Of a DNA stretch of 64,000 nucleotides, positions 1-8,209 are shown piece by piece. Both the position numbers and the translations under genes were made by a program. Origin of the DNA: Pseudomonas proteolytica (GTDB lineage: Bacteria > Pseudomonadota > Gammaproteobacteria > Pseudomonadales > Pseudomonadaceae); the NCBI RefSeq assembly GCF_007858275.1, contig NZ_VFEV01000018.1:62001-126000 (forward strand), read 5' to 3'. Positions within the stretch are counted from its first letter, which is position 1. Every line of letters begins with the position of its first letter. The notes under the pieces were generated by a model. That model made no database searches. It was not told where the DNA came from and worked only from the letters and a program-made list of their open reading frames with translations.

Positions 1-554
1 CAGTCGCGACCGGCGCTGTCGAGATGGTTGGTGGGTTCGTCGAGAATCAGCAACTGCGGCGCACGCAACAGGGCGCCAATCAGGGCGATCCTGGCCAATT
101 GGCCGCCGCTCAGTTGTGCGGCGGGTTGAGCGGGACTGATCTGCGCCAGGCCGGCACCGTCGAGCGCCTGGCGCAGGCGCTCGGCCAGGTCCCAGCGATC
201 GTCGATCAGTTCCAGGTCGTCAGCTTGCGCTTGACCCTTTGCCAGGCGTTCAAGGGCGGCCAGGATCTGCGCACAACCGCTGACCTGGGCCACGGTCTGC
301 CCTGGCAGCAGCTCAATGCTTTGTGGGACATAGGCGATGCGGGCCGAGGACTTGATAACGCCATGCGATGGCTCAAGCACGCCGGCCAACAGACGGGCCA
401 ACACACTCTTGCCCATGCCATTACGGCCGACAATCCCGGTGGGGACGTGATCGATAGAGAAGTTGATGTCTTCCAACAGCGTCTCGCCATTGGCGAATTG
501 GAAACCCACGTGATGCAAGGAAACAAGTACAGGCAGCCGGTTGACGTCAGTCAT
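1..554 (-). CDS. ABC-F family ATPase, N-terminal part, cut by window edge
   Basis: This is the first 184 codons of a minus-strand gene whose 3' end lies left of the window. One nucleotide-binding domain is visible: Walker A GRNGMGKS, signature LSGGQLAR, then Walker B LLILDEP followed by TNHLD. The EPTNHLD string is typical of soluble ABC-F proteins (Uup/EttA/HfaC-like), which carry two fused ATPase domains, have no membrane segments, and act on ribosomes or in regulation rather than transport. The ATG at 554 follows a GGAG-type ribosome site. The second domain and any subfamily assignment are outside view. The next gene upstream on this strand is topoisomerase IB, 255 bp away. Confidence 0.85.
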   Translation of the reverse strand, partial: MTDVNRLPVLVSLHHVGFQFANGETLLEDINFSIDHVPTGIVGRNGMGKSVLARLLAGVLEPSHGVIKSSARIAYVPQSIELLPGQTVAQVSGCAQILAALERLAKGQAQADDLELIDDRWDLAERLRQALDGAGLAQISPAQPAAQLSGGQLARIALIGALLRAPQLLILDEPTNHLDSAGRD

Positions 555-728
555 CAGCACCTCCAGAACAATGTGGCACAAGCCAACAAGCGCGCCAGGC
601 GGCTCGTTGCGTTTACATGTTGGAAGGCTTAGTTGTTCACGTCGGCGGTCATCCTGCGGTAGGAAAGGTCCGATAGCCTAGCGCAGTTGCGGCATATTTC
701 CTACGCCTTTGGCAAGGTCAATGCCGCC

Positions 729-814
729 TGTAGGAGCGAGCTTGCTCGCGAAGCGCGTGTATGCAGGATAAACGCGGTGCCCTCGAGTTTTTCTCGAGCA
801 AGCTCGCTCCTACA
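729..814. repeat. REP doublet (TGTAGGAGCGAG type)
   Basis: Two inverted copies of a short palindromic element face each other: TGTAGGAGCGAGCTTGCTCG at the left and its near reverse complement ending in GAGCAAGCTCGCTCCTACA at the right. The right copy runs into the topoisomerase gene and supplies its TAG stop. The rest of the 555-809 gap shows nothing else that I recognise. Confidence 0.85.
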
Positions 815-1826
815 GTTGTTCGAGAAACATCGCCAGCCCGACTTCTTCGGCCTTCAGGCCCTTGCGTACCCTGGGCCTGGGCAGCTTCGCCAGCGCGCCC
901 AGGCTGAAGTGCTCGAGCACGGCCGGGTGGATGTAGCACTTGCGGCACACCGCCGGGGTGTTGCCAAGCTGCCGGGCGACATTCTTGACCATCTGCACCA
1001 CATGCCTTTTGGCATCCGATTCCGGTTGCCATGCCAGTTCGCGCAAGACTGCCAGGGCCTGGGCGCTGCCGGCCCAGGTGCGATAGTCCTTGGCGGTAAA
1101 GTCGGCCCCAGTGAGGCTGTGCAGGTACGCGTTGACGTCAGTGGAGCTGACGGTATGCCGCTCGCCGTCTGCGTCCAGGTACTGGAACAGGTTCTGCCCC
1201 GGCAACTCCAGGCAGCGTTTGAGCACGCTCGCCAGGCGCCGATCCTTGATGCTGACCTGGTGCTCGACACCGCTCTTGCCACGGAACTGGAACTGGATTT
1301 CGCTGCCCTTGATATCCACGTGACGGGTGCGCAACGTGGTCAGGCCATAGGAGCGGTTATCGCGGGCGTATTGGCTGTTGCCGACGCGGATCAACGTGGC
1401 ATCGAGCAATAGCACCACGGTAGCCAGGACCTTCTCCCGATTGAACCCCGGCGCCTCGACCTGTGCTTGCAGCTGCTTGCGCAGTTTGGGCAGCGCATTG
1501 CCGAACGCCTGCAGCCGTGAGTACTTGTCGCTGTCGCGCACTTCGCGCCAGCGTGGGTGATAGCGGTATTGCTTGCGGCCCCGGGCGTCACGCCCGGTGG
1601 CCTGCAGGTGCCCCTTGGGATCGGCGCAGATCCATACGGCGGTATAGGCCGGCGGGATAGCGAGGGCGTTGATCCGCTGGATTTCGGCGGCGTCGGTCAG
1701 GCGTTGGCCGTGACTATCGAAATACTGGAACTTGCCCCGCAGTTTGCGGCGGCTCAAGCCTGGTTGAGTGTCGTCAACATAGTGCAGGTCACGGGGCAGG
1801 TCCACGGGCAGGCTGGAGTCGGGCAT
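810..1826 (-). CDS. DNA topoisomerase IB (poxvirus type)
   Basis: The 338-residue protein matches the compact eukaryotic/poxviral-type topoisomerase IB found in some bacteria, which relaxes supercoils by nicking one strand through a 3'-phosphotyrosine. The N-terminal part carries the YHPRWREVRD region. The catalytic part has arginines and a lysine in GNSQYARDNRSYG and FRGKSG. The nucleophile is Tyr298 in RKCYIHPAVLEHF near the C terminus. Length fits the family, about 320-350 residues. The stop codon TAG at 810-812 sits inside a REP palindrome, so the original C terminus may have been altered by REP insertion. It stands alone, 66 bp from modC. Confidence 0.93.
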   Translation of the reverse strand: MPDSSLPVDLPRDLHYVDDTQPGLSRRKLRGKFQYFDSHGQRLTDAAEIQRINALAIPPAYTAVWICADPKGHLQATGRDARGRKQYRYHPRWREVRDSDKYSRLQAFGNALPKLRKQLQAQVEAPGFNREKVLATVVLLLDATLIRVGNSQYARDNRSYGLTTLRTRHVDIKGSEIQFQFRGKSGVEHQVSIKDRRLASVLKRCLELPGQNLFQYLDADGERHTVSSTDVNAYLHSLTGADFTAKDYRTWAGSAQALAVLRELAWQPESDAKRHVVQMVKNVARQLGNTPAVCRKCYIHPAVLEHFSLGALAKLPRPRVRKGLKAEEVGLAMFLEQL

Positions 1827-1892
1827 GGGGCAGAGTCCTTGGCAACAAATCAGGCCGGTATGGCTGATTGACCGCAGCCCTGTGCCGTCCGT

Positions 1893-2978
1893 TCAAGCCA
1901 GTACCGCGACCGCCTTGATCTGTGCCCACAGTGCCTGGCCGGGGTGCACCTGCAGTTGGTCCCGCGAGTAACGGGTGATCCGCGCCAGCAGTGGTGTGCC
2001 CGCCGCGTCGAGCCGCACCAGCACATGGGCGCTGTTGTCGGCGGGGATCTCCTGGGTCACGGTCACGGGCAAGCAGTTGAGGATGCTGCTGTGCTCCCCG
2101 GGTTGCAGGCTGAGGCTGACATCCCGGGCCTGGACCTTGAACCGCAGGTGCTTGCCCAGGTCGAGCGGGGCATGGGCCACGCGCATTTGCAGCGGGCTGT
2201 CGGGCAGTTGCAGGGTCAGCAGTTGGTAGTGGGCGTCATGGCTGCTGACGGTTCCATTGATAACCACGCCGGCATCGTCGCCACGGGCCAGCGGCAGGTC
2301 GAGCCGCGCCAGGGTTTCGCCGATCGGGCCGCTGGCCAGGGCCTTGCCCTCACTGAGCAGGACAATGTGATCGGCCAGGCGCGCCACTTCATCCTGGGCA
2401 TGGCTGACGTACAACACCGGGATTTCCAGTTGGTCGTGCAGGCGCTCCAGGTACGGCAGGATTTCGCCTTTGCGCTGGCTGTCGAGGGCGGCCAGGGGTT
2501 CGTCCATCAGCAATAGCTGCGGGCTGGTGAGCAGCGCGCGGGCGATGCCGACGCGTTGGCGCTCGCCGCCAGACAAATGCTGCGGATGGCGATCGAGCAG
2601 GTGGCCGATGCCCAGCAATTGCGTGGCGTGGGCCAGGTCTACGCGGCGCTGGCCCTTGGGGATGCGCTTGAGGCCGAACTCCAGGTTGGCCAGCACCGAC
2701 AGGTGGGGAAACAGGCTCGCCTCTTGAAACACATAGCCGAGGGCACGCTTGTGCGGTGGCACAAATACACCGTTGCGGCTGTCTTGCCAGACCTGATCGT
2801 TGATCTGCACAAAACCATCGCCGGCCCGCTCCAGCCCGGCAATGCAGCGCAGGCACGTGGTTTTGCCCGAGCCCGAATGCCCGTAGAGCGCGGTGACGCC
2901 GCGCCCCGGCAGCTTCAGGTCAACATCCAGGGCAAACCCGGAATAGTTCAGTTGCAGGCGCACTTCAATCATCGACAT
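1893..2978 (-). CDS. modC: Molybdate ABC transporter ATP-binding protein
   Basis: This is the ATPase of the high-affinity molybdate importer, which powers uptake through ModB. The 361-residue protein has Walker A GHSGSGKTT, signature LSGGERQR and Walker B LLLMDEP in its N-terminal 220 residues. A C-terminal Mop/TOBE-like oxyanion-binding domain follows from about residue 280. Length equals that of other ModC proteins. Its ATG overlaps the modB stop in a TGATG arrangement, indicating translational coupling. It is the last gene of modA-modB-modC, so expression should follow the ModE-type site upstream of modA. Confidence 0.96.
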   Translation of the reverse strand: MSMIEVRLQLNYSGFALDVDLKLPGRGVTALYGHSGSGKTTCLRCIAGLERAGDGFVQINDQVWQDSRNGVFVPPHKRALGYVFQEASLFPHLSVLANLEFGLKRIPKGQRRVDLAHATQLLGIGHLLDRHPQHLSGGERQRVGIARALLTSPQLLLMDEPLAALDSQRKGEILPYLERLHDQLEIPVLYVSHAQDEVARLADHIVLLSEGKALASGPIGETLARLDLPLARGDDAGVVINGTVSSHDAHYQLLTLQLPDSPLQMRVAHAPLDLGKHLRFKVQARDVSLSLQPGEHSSILNCLPVTVTQEIPADNSAHVLVRLDAAGTPLLARITRYSRDQLQVHPGQALWAQIKAVAVLA

Positions 2979-3658
2979 CAGCTCCAGCCTGCCTTGGTTT
3001 TACGGCTGGAGTAGAGCGCCAGCAGCACCAGGAAAGAAAACACCACCATGGCCCCGGCCAACCAGTGGGCCTGGGCGTACTCCATGGCTTCGACATGGTC
3101 GTAGATCTGCACCGAGACCACGCGGGTCTTGTCGGGGATATTGCCACCGATCATCAGCACCACGCCGAACTCGCCCACGGTATGGGCAAAGCCAAGGATC
3201 GACGCGGTGATAAACCCGGGGCGGGCCAGCGGCAGGATCACGCTGAAAAACGTATCCCAGGGATTGGCTCGCAGGGTGGCAGCGACTTCCAGGGGCCGGC
3301 TGCCAATGGCCGAGAACGCGTTTTGCAACGGTTGCACCACAAACGGCATGGAGTAGATCACCGAGCCAATCACCAGGCCGGCAAAGCTGAAGGTCAAGGT
3401 GCCCAGCCCCAGCCATTGGGTGAACTGCCCGAGGTAACCGTGGGGCCCCATGGTCAGTAGCAGGTAGAAACCAATCACCGTCGGCGGCAGCACCAGCGGC
3501 AGGGCGACCACCGCGCCTATCGGCCCGCGCCACCAGGAGCGCGTGTGCGACAGCCATAGGGCGATGGGAGTGCCGATGATCAGCAGAATCACGGTGGTCA
3601 GCGACGCTAGTTTCAGGGTCAGCCAGATCGCGGAAAAATCGGCACTCGATAGCGGCAT
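2978..3658 (-). CDS. modB: Molybdate ABC transporter permease
   Basis: A 226-residue inner-membrane protein with about five hydrophobic segments and the EAA-type cytoplasmic loop typical of ABC permeases (EVAATLRANPWDTF, then LPLARPGF). It forms the molybdate channel of ModABC. Its ATG directly abuts the modA stop (TAA then ATG), and its own stop overlaps the modC start, so the three genes are one translationally coupled operon. Confidence 0.96.
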   Translation of the reverse strand: MPLSSADFSAIWLTLKLASLTTVILLIIGTPIALWLSHTRSWWRGPIGAVVALPLVLPPTVIGFYLLLTMGPHGYLGQFTQWLGLGTLTFSFAGLVIGSVIYSMPFVVQPLQNAFSAIGSRPLEVAATLRANPWDTFFSVILPLARPGFITASILGFAHTVGEFGVVLMIGGNIPDKTRVVSVQIYDHVEAMEYAQAHWLAGAMVVFSFLVLLALYSSRKTKAGWS

Positions 3659-4417
3659 TTACAGTTGATAACCGTAGGATTTGATAACGGCAGCGGCTTT
3701 AGGCCCCTTGAGGTAGTCAACCAATGCCTTGGCGGCCGGGTTGTCCTTGCCTTTGTTGAGGATCACCGCGTCCTGTTTGATCGGGTCATGCATTTCGCCA
3801 GGGACGATCCATGCCGAGCCGCTGCTGACTTTGCCGTCTTTGTAGATCTGCGACAAGGCCACAAAGCCCAATTCGGCATTGCCGGTGGACACGAACTGAT
3901 AGGCCTGGGTGATGTTCTGCCCTTCGACGAGCTTGCTCTTGACCTGTTCGGTCAGGCCTAGTTTGGCCAGCACCTGGGTGGCAGCGAGGCCGTAGGGTGC
4001 AGCTTTCGGGTTGGCAATGGACAGGTGCTGGTACTCATTTTTCTTCAGCACTGCGCCCTTGGCATCCACATAACCTTCCTTGGCCGACCACAGCGCCAGG
4101 GTGCCCACCGCGTAGGTGAAGCGCGAACCCTTGACGGTGTCGCCTTCGCTTTCGAGTTTTTGCGGGGTGGTGTCGTCAGCGCTGAGGAACACTTCAAACG
4201 GCGCGCCGTTCTTGATCTGGGTATAGAACTGCCCGGTGGCCCCGTAGGCAGCGACCAACGTGTGGCCAGTGTCCTTTTCGAAATCAGCGGCGATGGCCTG
4301 GATCGGTGCGGTGAAGTTGGCGGCGACCGCCACCTGGACTTCGTCGGCCTGTGCCGAGCCCAATGTAAAGAGGGCGATCAGGGCGGTAGGGGCCAGGCGT
4401 GAGGCGCGGATCATCAT
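3659..4417 (-). CDS. modA: Periplasmic molybdate-binding protein
   Basis: A 252-residue solute-binding protein that captures molybdate or tungstate in the periplasm. Residues 1-24 form a signal peptide ending in AQA. The mature protein starts DEVQVAVAANF, and the conserved GATGQFYTQI and PFEVFLSAD segments line the oxyanion site of this family. AGGAG lies seven bases before the first of two tandem ATGs. It is the promoter-proximal gene of the mod operon, and an inverted repeat resembling a ModE box lies 47-70 bp upstream. Confidence 0.95.
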   Translation of the reverse strand: MMIRASRLAPTALIALFTLGSAQADEVQVAVAANFTAPIQAIAADFEKDTGHTLVAAYGATGQFYTQIKNGAPFEVFLSADDTTPQKLESEGDTVKGSRFTYAVGTLALWSAKEGYVDAKGAVLKKNEYQHLSIANPKAAPYGLAATQVLAKLGLTEQVKSKLVEGQNITQAYQFVSTGNAELGFVALSQIYKDGKVSSGSAWIVPGEMHDPIKQDAVILNKGKDNPAAKALVDYLKGPKAAAVIKSYGYQL

Positions 4418-4463
4418 GAAGCAGCTCCTTGGAGTGCCGACGTGGCGGCTTGTTAGAGTTAGT

Positions 4464-4487
4464 CGCTATGTACGTGAATATATAGCG
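4464..4487. promoter_or_regulatory. ModE-type operator upstream of modA
   Basis: The inverted repeat CGCTATGTA-N6-TATATAGCG has nine-base arms with one mismatch. It closely resembles the ModE-molybdate operators known upstream of modA in Enterobacteria (CGCTATATA-like arms). Its place just upstream of modA suggests molybdate-dependent repression. No modE gene is in the window. Confidence 0.7.
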
Positions 4488-4527
4488 GTTCGCCATCGTC
4501 GGTACAGTGCAAAGTTGCCTCAGGGGT

Positions 4528-5592
4528 CTAGCCCTTGTTGAGTTGTGCCAGCGCCTGGCGGGCCAGCCTCAGGGTCAGCTCGCGTGTTGGCAGATCCTGG
4601 CCCAGGCGCAACGCCTGGCCGGCCCACAGGCTGCTGAAGTCGGCTTCATCCAGGGCGCGCAACGGCATCAACGCACCACCGGCCAAGGGAAACGCCGGGG
4701 CTGTGGGGTTAATTGGCCCCAGTTCGCGCATCACCCGATTGACGATCCCTCGCGCCGGGCGGCCGGTGAACAGGTTGGTCAGTGCCGTTTCGTTGGCCGG
4801 GGCACTATGCAGCGCCTGATGGTGGGAGGGCGTGATAGTGGCCTCGGGCGTGAACAGGTAGGCCGTACCAATCTGCACGGCCGAGGCGCCAAGGGCGAAG
4901 GCGGCGACGATCCCTCGTGCATCACCGATCCCGCCGGCGGCGATCACCGGCACGTTGACCGCATCCACCACCTGGGGCACCAGGGCCATGGTGCCAATCT
5001 GGCTGGTCAGGCGGTCGTTGAGGAACATCCCGCGATGCCCGCCGGCCTCATAGCCCATGGCGATGATTGCATCGCAGCCATGCTGTTCCAGCCAGATCGC
5101 TTCTTCAACCGTGGTCGCGGACGACAGCACTTTTGCACCGGTGGCCTTGACCCGATCGAGCAGAGACTTTTCCGGCAGGCCGAAGTGGAAACTGACGACC
5201 TGCGGGCGAAACTCTTCCACCACTTCACAGGCGGCATTATCGAACGGTGCGCGATTGGAGACCGGAGTGGGCGCGTCAAAATCGGCGCCCAATTCCCGGT
5301 AATACGGCTCCAGGATCTGCTTCCACTGGTGATCGCGCTCGGAGTCGGGGACCGGCGGCTGATGGCAGAAGAAATTGACGTTCAGCGGGCGCTCGCTGGC
5401 CTGGCGAATGGTGGTCAGGGCCTGGCGCAGTTGATCGATGCTCAAGGTGGCGGCAGGCATGGAGCCCAGGGCGCCGGCCTGGCTTGCGGCGATCACCATC
5501 TGCGGGCTGGTGCTGCCGGCCATGGGCGCCTGGATGATCGGCAGTTCAATGCCCAGCAGGTCAAGAATCCGCGTGTCTGGCCAGATGCTCAT
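4528..5592 (-). CDS. Nitronate monooxygenase / 2-nitropropane dioxygenase family
   Basis: A 354-residue FMN TIM-barrel enzyme of the nitronate monooxygenase family, which oxidises alkyl nitronates such as propionate 3-nitronate to aldehydes and nitrite. Visible family features are PIIQAPMAG near the N terminus, a conserved His in VSFHFG, AMGYEAGGHRG, and the FMN-phosphate loop VIAAGGIGDARG followed by GASAVQIGTAYL. GGAGAAG precedes the ATG. It is a single gene: 110 bp separate it from modA, and ada lies upstream, transcribed in the same direction. Confidence 0.9.
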   Translation of the reverse strand: MSIWPDTRILDLLGIELPIIQAPMAGSTSPQMVIAASQAGALGSMPAATLSIDQLRQALTTIRQASERPLNVNFFCHQPPVPDSERDHQWKQILEPYYRELGADFDAPTPVSNRAPFDNAACEVVEEFRPQVVSFHFGLPEKSLLDRVKATGAKVLSSATTVEEAIWLEQHGCDAIIAMGYEAGGHRGMFLNDRLTSQIGTMALVPQVVDAVNVPVIAAGGIGDARGIVAAFALGASAVQIGTAYLFTPEATITPSHHQALHSAPANETALTNLFTGRPARGIVNRVMRELGPINPTAPAFPLAGGALMPLRALDEADFSSLWAGQALRLGQDLPTRELTLRLARQALAQLNKG

Positions 5593-5662
5593 GGGGTGCT
5601 TCTCCAGTGGATTAACGGTCTGGCCCTTTTAACAGGGGCGGCCCAGGCAAGGCCAGTCTGTA

Positions 5663-6739
5663 TTATTCACTGGACGTCGACGATTGTTCATGCGGGGTGT
5701 TGTGTTCGCGCTGGAGCAACTGCCGCTTGCGCTCCACGCCCCACCGGTAACCCGAAAGATGGCCATCGCTGCGGACCACGCGGTGACAGGGAATCGCCAC
5801 GGCCAGGCAATTGGCGCCGCAGGCCTGGGCCACGGCGCGAAAGGCCGTGGGCGCGCCGATGCGCTGGGCGATCTCGGCATAGCTGGCCGTGCTGCCTACC
5901 GGAATTTCCCGCAAGGCCTGCCAGACCCGCTCCTGGAAGGCGGTGCCGCGCAGGTCCAGGGGCAGGTTCAGGCCCAGGGCCGGAGCTTCGATAAACCCCA
6001 CCACCTGGGCAATCAACTGTTCAAAGTCGGGGTCGGCGCCGATCACATTGGCCTGGGGGAACTGGTCTTGCAGGTCGCGCGCCAGCTGATCCGGATCATC
6101 GCCCAGCAAGATGGCACACACGCCACGATTGCTCTGGGCCACCAGAATTGCGCCCAGCGAACACTCGCCGACAGCGAAGTGAATGTCGTTATGGGTGCCA
6201 CCGGCCTTGTAGTCGCTGGGCTTCATGCCAAGCAACTGGTTGGCTGACGCGTAGAAGCGGCTGTTGGAGTTGAAGCCTGCATCGTACAGCGCGTCGGTCA
6301 CCGACTGATTGTCCAGCAGGTGAGCCCTGAGCTTGCGTGAGCGATGGGCGCGGGCGTAGCCCCTCGGCGTCAACCCGGTCAGGGTCTTGAACACCCGATG
6401 GAAATGGAACGGGCTCAGGCCGGCGCCGTTGGCCAGGTCCTCCAGGGAGGGCAGCGCCTGGGCCTGTTCGATGTGACGGCAGGCCGCAGCGACCAGGTGC
6501 GCATGGCGCTGCGCGACCTGGGTCTGATCGGCCGAGGTACGTTTATTGGGGCGGTAGCCGGCTGCTTCGGCCTGCTGCGGGGTGTCGAAAAACTCGACGT
6601 TCTTGCGCAGTGGCTGACGTGCGCTGCTGCTGGGGCGGCAATACACGCCGGTGGTCTTGACCCCGTAGACGAACGTCAGGTCCGCTGTGGCATCGCGGGC
6701 GACAATCGCGGCCCAACGCAGGTCATCTTCAGTGGTCAT
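5663..6739 (-). CDS. ada: Ada-like regulator / O6-methylguanine-DNA methyltransferase with degenerate zinc site
   Basis: A 358-residue three-part protein: N-terminal Ada methylphosphotriester domain (1-80), AraC helix-turn-helix (about 85-180) and C-terminal O6-alkylguanine methyltransferase with acceptor cysteine PCHRV (Cys318). It removes methyl groups from DNA and, in E. coli, activates the adaptive response. The N-terminal acceptor Cys34 is present in VYCRPSS, but the other three zinc ligands of E. coli Ada (CRPSC and RPCKRC) are Ser, Asn and Thr here (CRPSS, RPNKRT). Phosphotriester sensing may therefore be lost or work differently. ATG 6739 is preferred to an upstream GTG at 6769. alkB lies upstream on the same strand across a repeat block. 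Confidence 0.9.
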   Translation of the reverse strand: MTTEDDLRWAAIVARDATADLTFVYGVKTTGVYCRPSSSARQPLRKNVEFFDTPQQAEAAGYRPNKRTSADQTQVAQRHAHLVAAACRHIEQAQALPSLEDLANGAGLSPFHFHRVFKTLTGLTPRGYARAHRSRKLRAHLLDNQSVTDALYDAGFNSNSRFYASANQLLGMKPSDYKAGGTHNDIHFAVGECSLGAILVAQSNRGVCAILLGDDPDQLARDLQDQFPQANVIGADPDFEQLIAQVVGFIEAPALGLNLPLDLRGTAFQERVWQALREIPVGSTASYAEIAQRIGAPTAFRAVAQACGANCLAVAIPCHRVVRSDGHLSGYRWGVERKRQLLQREHNTPHEQSSTSSE

Positions 6740-6857
6740 GGCAATGGCTCGACAGCGCAACAGTGGCACCCAGAATAACCGCTGAGGTGGAGTTGGACAC
6801 TCCGTTACTTGCGGTCGAATTCACCCTGGCAATGACGCTTGCCGTAGCGCGCTCAAT

Positions 6858-7300
6858 GTGGCGAGCGGGCTTGCCCCGCGCTGGGTGGCGAAGCCGCCCC
6901 AATAGCCTCACCATGTTCTGCCAGCTACACCGAGGTGGCTGGTTTTAGGGCTGCTGCCGCAGCCCAACGGGGGCGATACGGCGTTCCGGCAAGCCCCCTC
7001 GCCACAGGGTTGCAACTTACGGTGGATCGCAGGCTTCCTGTGGCGAGCGGGCTTGCCCCGCGCTGGGTGGCGAAGCCGCCCCAATAGCCTCACCATGTTC
7101 TGTCAGCTACACCGAGGTCGCTGGTTTTGGGGCTGCTGCCGCAGCCCAACGGGGGCGATACGGCGTTCCGGCAAGCCCCCTCGCCACAGGGTCGCAACTT
7201 ACTGTGGATCGCAGGCTTCCTGTGGCGAGCGGGCTTGCCCCGCGCTGGGCTGCGCAGCAGCCCCAAGAGCCCCCCCAAGTTCTACCAGGCACACCGAAGT
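6858..7300. repeat. 182-bp tandem repeat built from REP doublets, 2.4 copies
   Basis: The ada-alkB gap (6770-7314) holds direct repeats starting at 6858, 7040 and 7222, each 182 bp from the next. Each unit begins with GTGGCGAGCGGGCTTGCCCC, carries GGGGCTGCTGCCGCAGCCC in the middle, and closes with an inverted partner ending in CCCCCTCGCCACAGGG. The first two units differ at only a few positions. The third is truncated after about 80 bp. Each full unit is a REPIN-like doublet, and the array is a recent tandem amplification of it. Confidence 0.9.
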
Positions 7301-7314
7301 GCCAGTTTTCAAGG

Positions 7315-7983
7315 TCAGCCTGCCTTGCGAAACGTCAGGTTGATCCGTTGTGGGCCCATGCGCGGGTGTACGCCGTGTTTGATCGGCAGCACGCCATGAA
7401 AGCGCAGGCGGTCGACACCGCCCCAGACCACCACATCGCCATGGAACAGGGAAGTTTTCTGGGTCTTGTCACTGCGCTGATGCCCACCAAACAGAAACAC
7501 CGCCGGCAGCCCCAGGGAAAGCGAGACCACAGGCGCGCTGAAGTCGCGCTCGTTTTTGTCTTGGTGCAGCGACATCCTTGCGCCTGGAACGTAGCGGTTG
7601 ATCAGGCAGGCGTCCGGGGCAAAGCCCTCGAACCCCGCAGCGGCCGCTGCCGTTGTCGCCAACTCGCGCAGGACGTTCGGCAATGCCGGCCAGGGCTGAT
7701 GGCGCTCGGGGTCGATGGGGCTGTAGCGATAGCCTTGGCGGTCAGTGGTCCAGCCCAGGTCACCGCAACTGCTCAGCGCGGCCGACATGGTAAAGCCACC
7801 GGGGGTGACCATTTGCCGGAACGGTGACTGGGCCAGTACCGCACGCAACTCCGGTAACAAGCGCTCAAGCCAGGGCAGGGCATAGCCCCTGAGGACGTAA
7901 GACTGTTCGCCAATCTGCTCGCGACGGGCCGGCTGCTGCAAGGCCTCGTCGCTGAACAGATCACCGGTGGAATGAGGGTCCAT
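7315..7983 (-). CDS. alkB: Alpha-ketoglutarate-dependent DNA dealkylase AlkB
   Basis: A 222-residue Fe(II)/2-oxoglutarate dioxygenase that oxidatively removes methyl groups from 1-methyladenine and 3-methylcytosine. The iron triad is visible as HQD in SLHQDKNERD and the distal His in LRFHGV. The 2-oxoglutarate-binding arginines lie in the C-terminal RINLTFR motif. The substrate loop INRYVPGARM is also present. ATG 7983 is chosen; a TTG lies nine bases upstream. It precedes ada in the direction of transcription, a common repair pairing, but 575 bp of REP repeats intervene, so co-transcription is uncertain. Confidence 0.94.
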   Translation of the reverse strand: MDPHSTGDLFSDEALQQPARREQIGEQSYVLRGYALPWLERLLPELRAVLAQSPFRQMVTPGGFTMSAALSSCGDLGWTTDRQGYRYSPIDPERHQPWPALPNVLRELATTAAAAAGFEGFAPDACLINRYVPGARMSLHQDKNERDFSAPVVSLSLGLPAVFLFGGHQRSDKTQKTSLFHGDVVVWGGVDRLRFHGVLPIKHGVHPRMGPQRINLTFRKAG

Positions 7984-8015
7984 GTTGCACAATCACTCCG
8001 TTGCGGGTGAGGATT

Positions 8016-8183
8016 TTACAGGGCCTTGCTCACAGTGATTTCAGTTATCTGGTCACTGGCATCGTGAATCTTGGCCAAGGCTTGTTGGGCTTCTTCGATG
8101 CTCGCCGCGTGTAACTGGGCAAATTCGAAGCGGCGCTCGCCGTTGAGTTTGTACTTGATGACGTATTTAGTGGTTTGAGTCAC
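8016..8183 (-). CDS. Small conserved-looking protein, 55 aa, GTG start
   Basis: A 55-codon reading frame starts with GTG at 8183 behind a good AGGAAC ribosome site and ends TAA at 8018-8016. The product is polar with a YVIKYKLNGERRFEF beta-like start and a helix rich in Ala, Gln and Glu. It has no signal peptide or membrane segment. It sits 26 bp downstream of the DUF1883 gene and 32 bp upstream of alkB, all on the minus strand, so the three may share a transcript. Function unknown. Confidence 0.6.
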   Translation of the reverse strand: MTQTTKYVIKYKLNGERRFEFAQLHAASIEEAQQALAKIHDASDQITEITVSKAL

Positions 8184-8209
8184 GGTCGTTCCTGTGGCGT
8201 GGGGCGCAA

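Noticed and set aside
6858..7300. CRISPR-like direct repeats
   Set aside because: The repeat unit is 182 bp with internal REP palindromes and no short repeat/unique spacer alternation.
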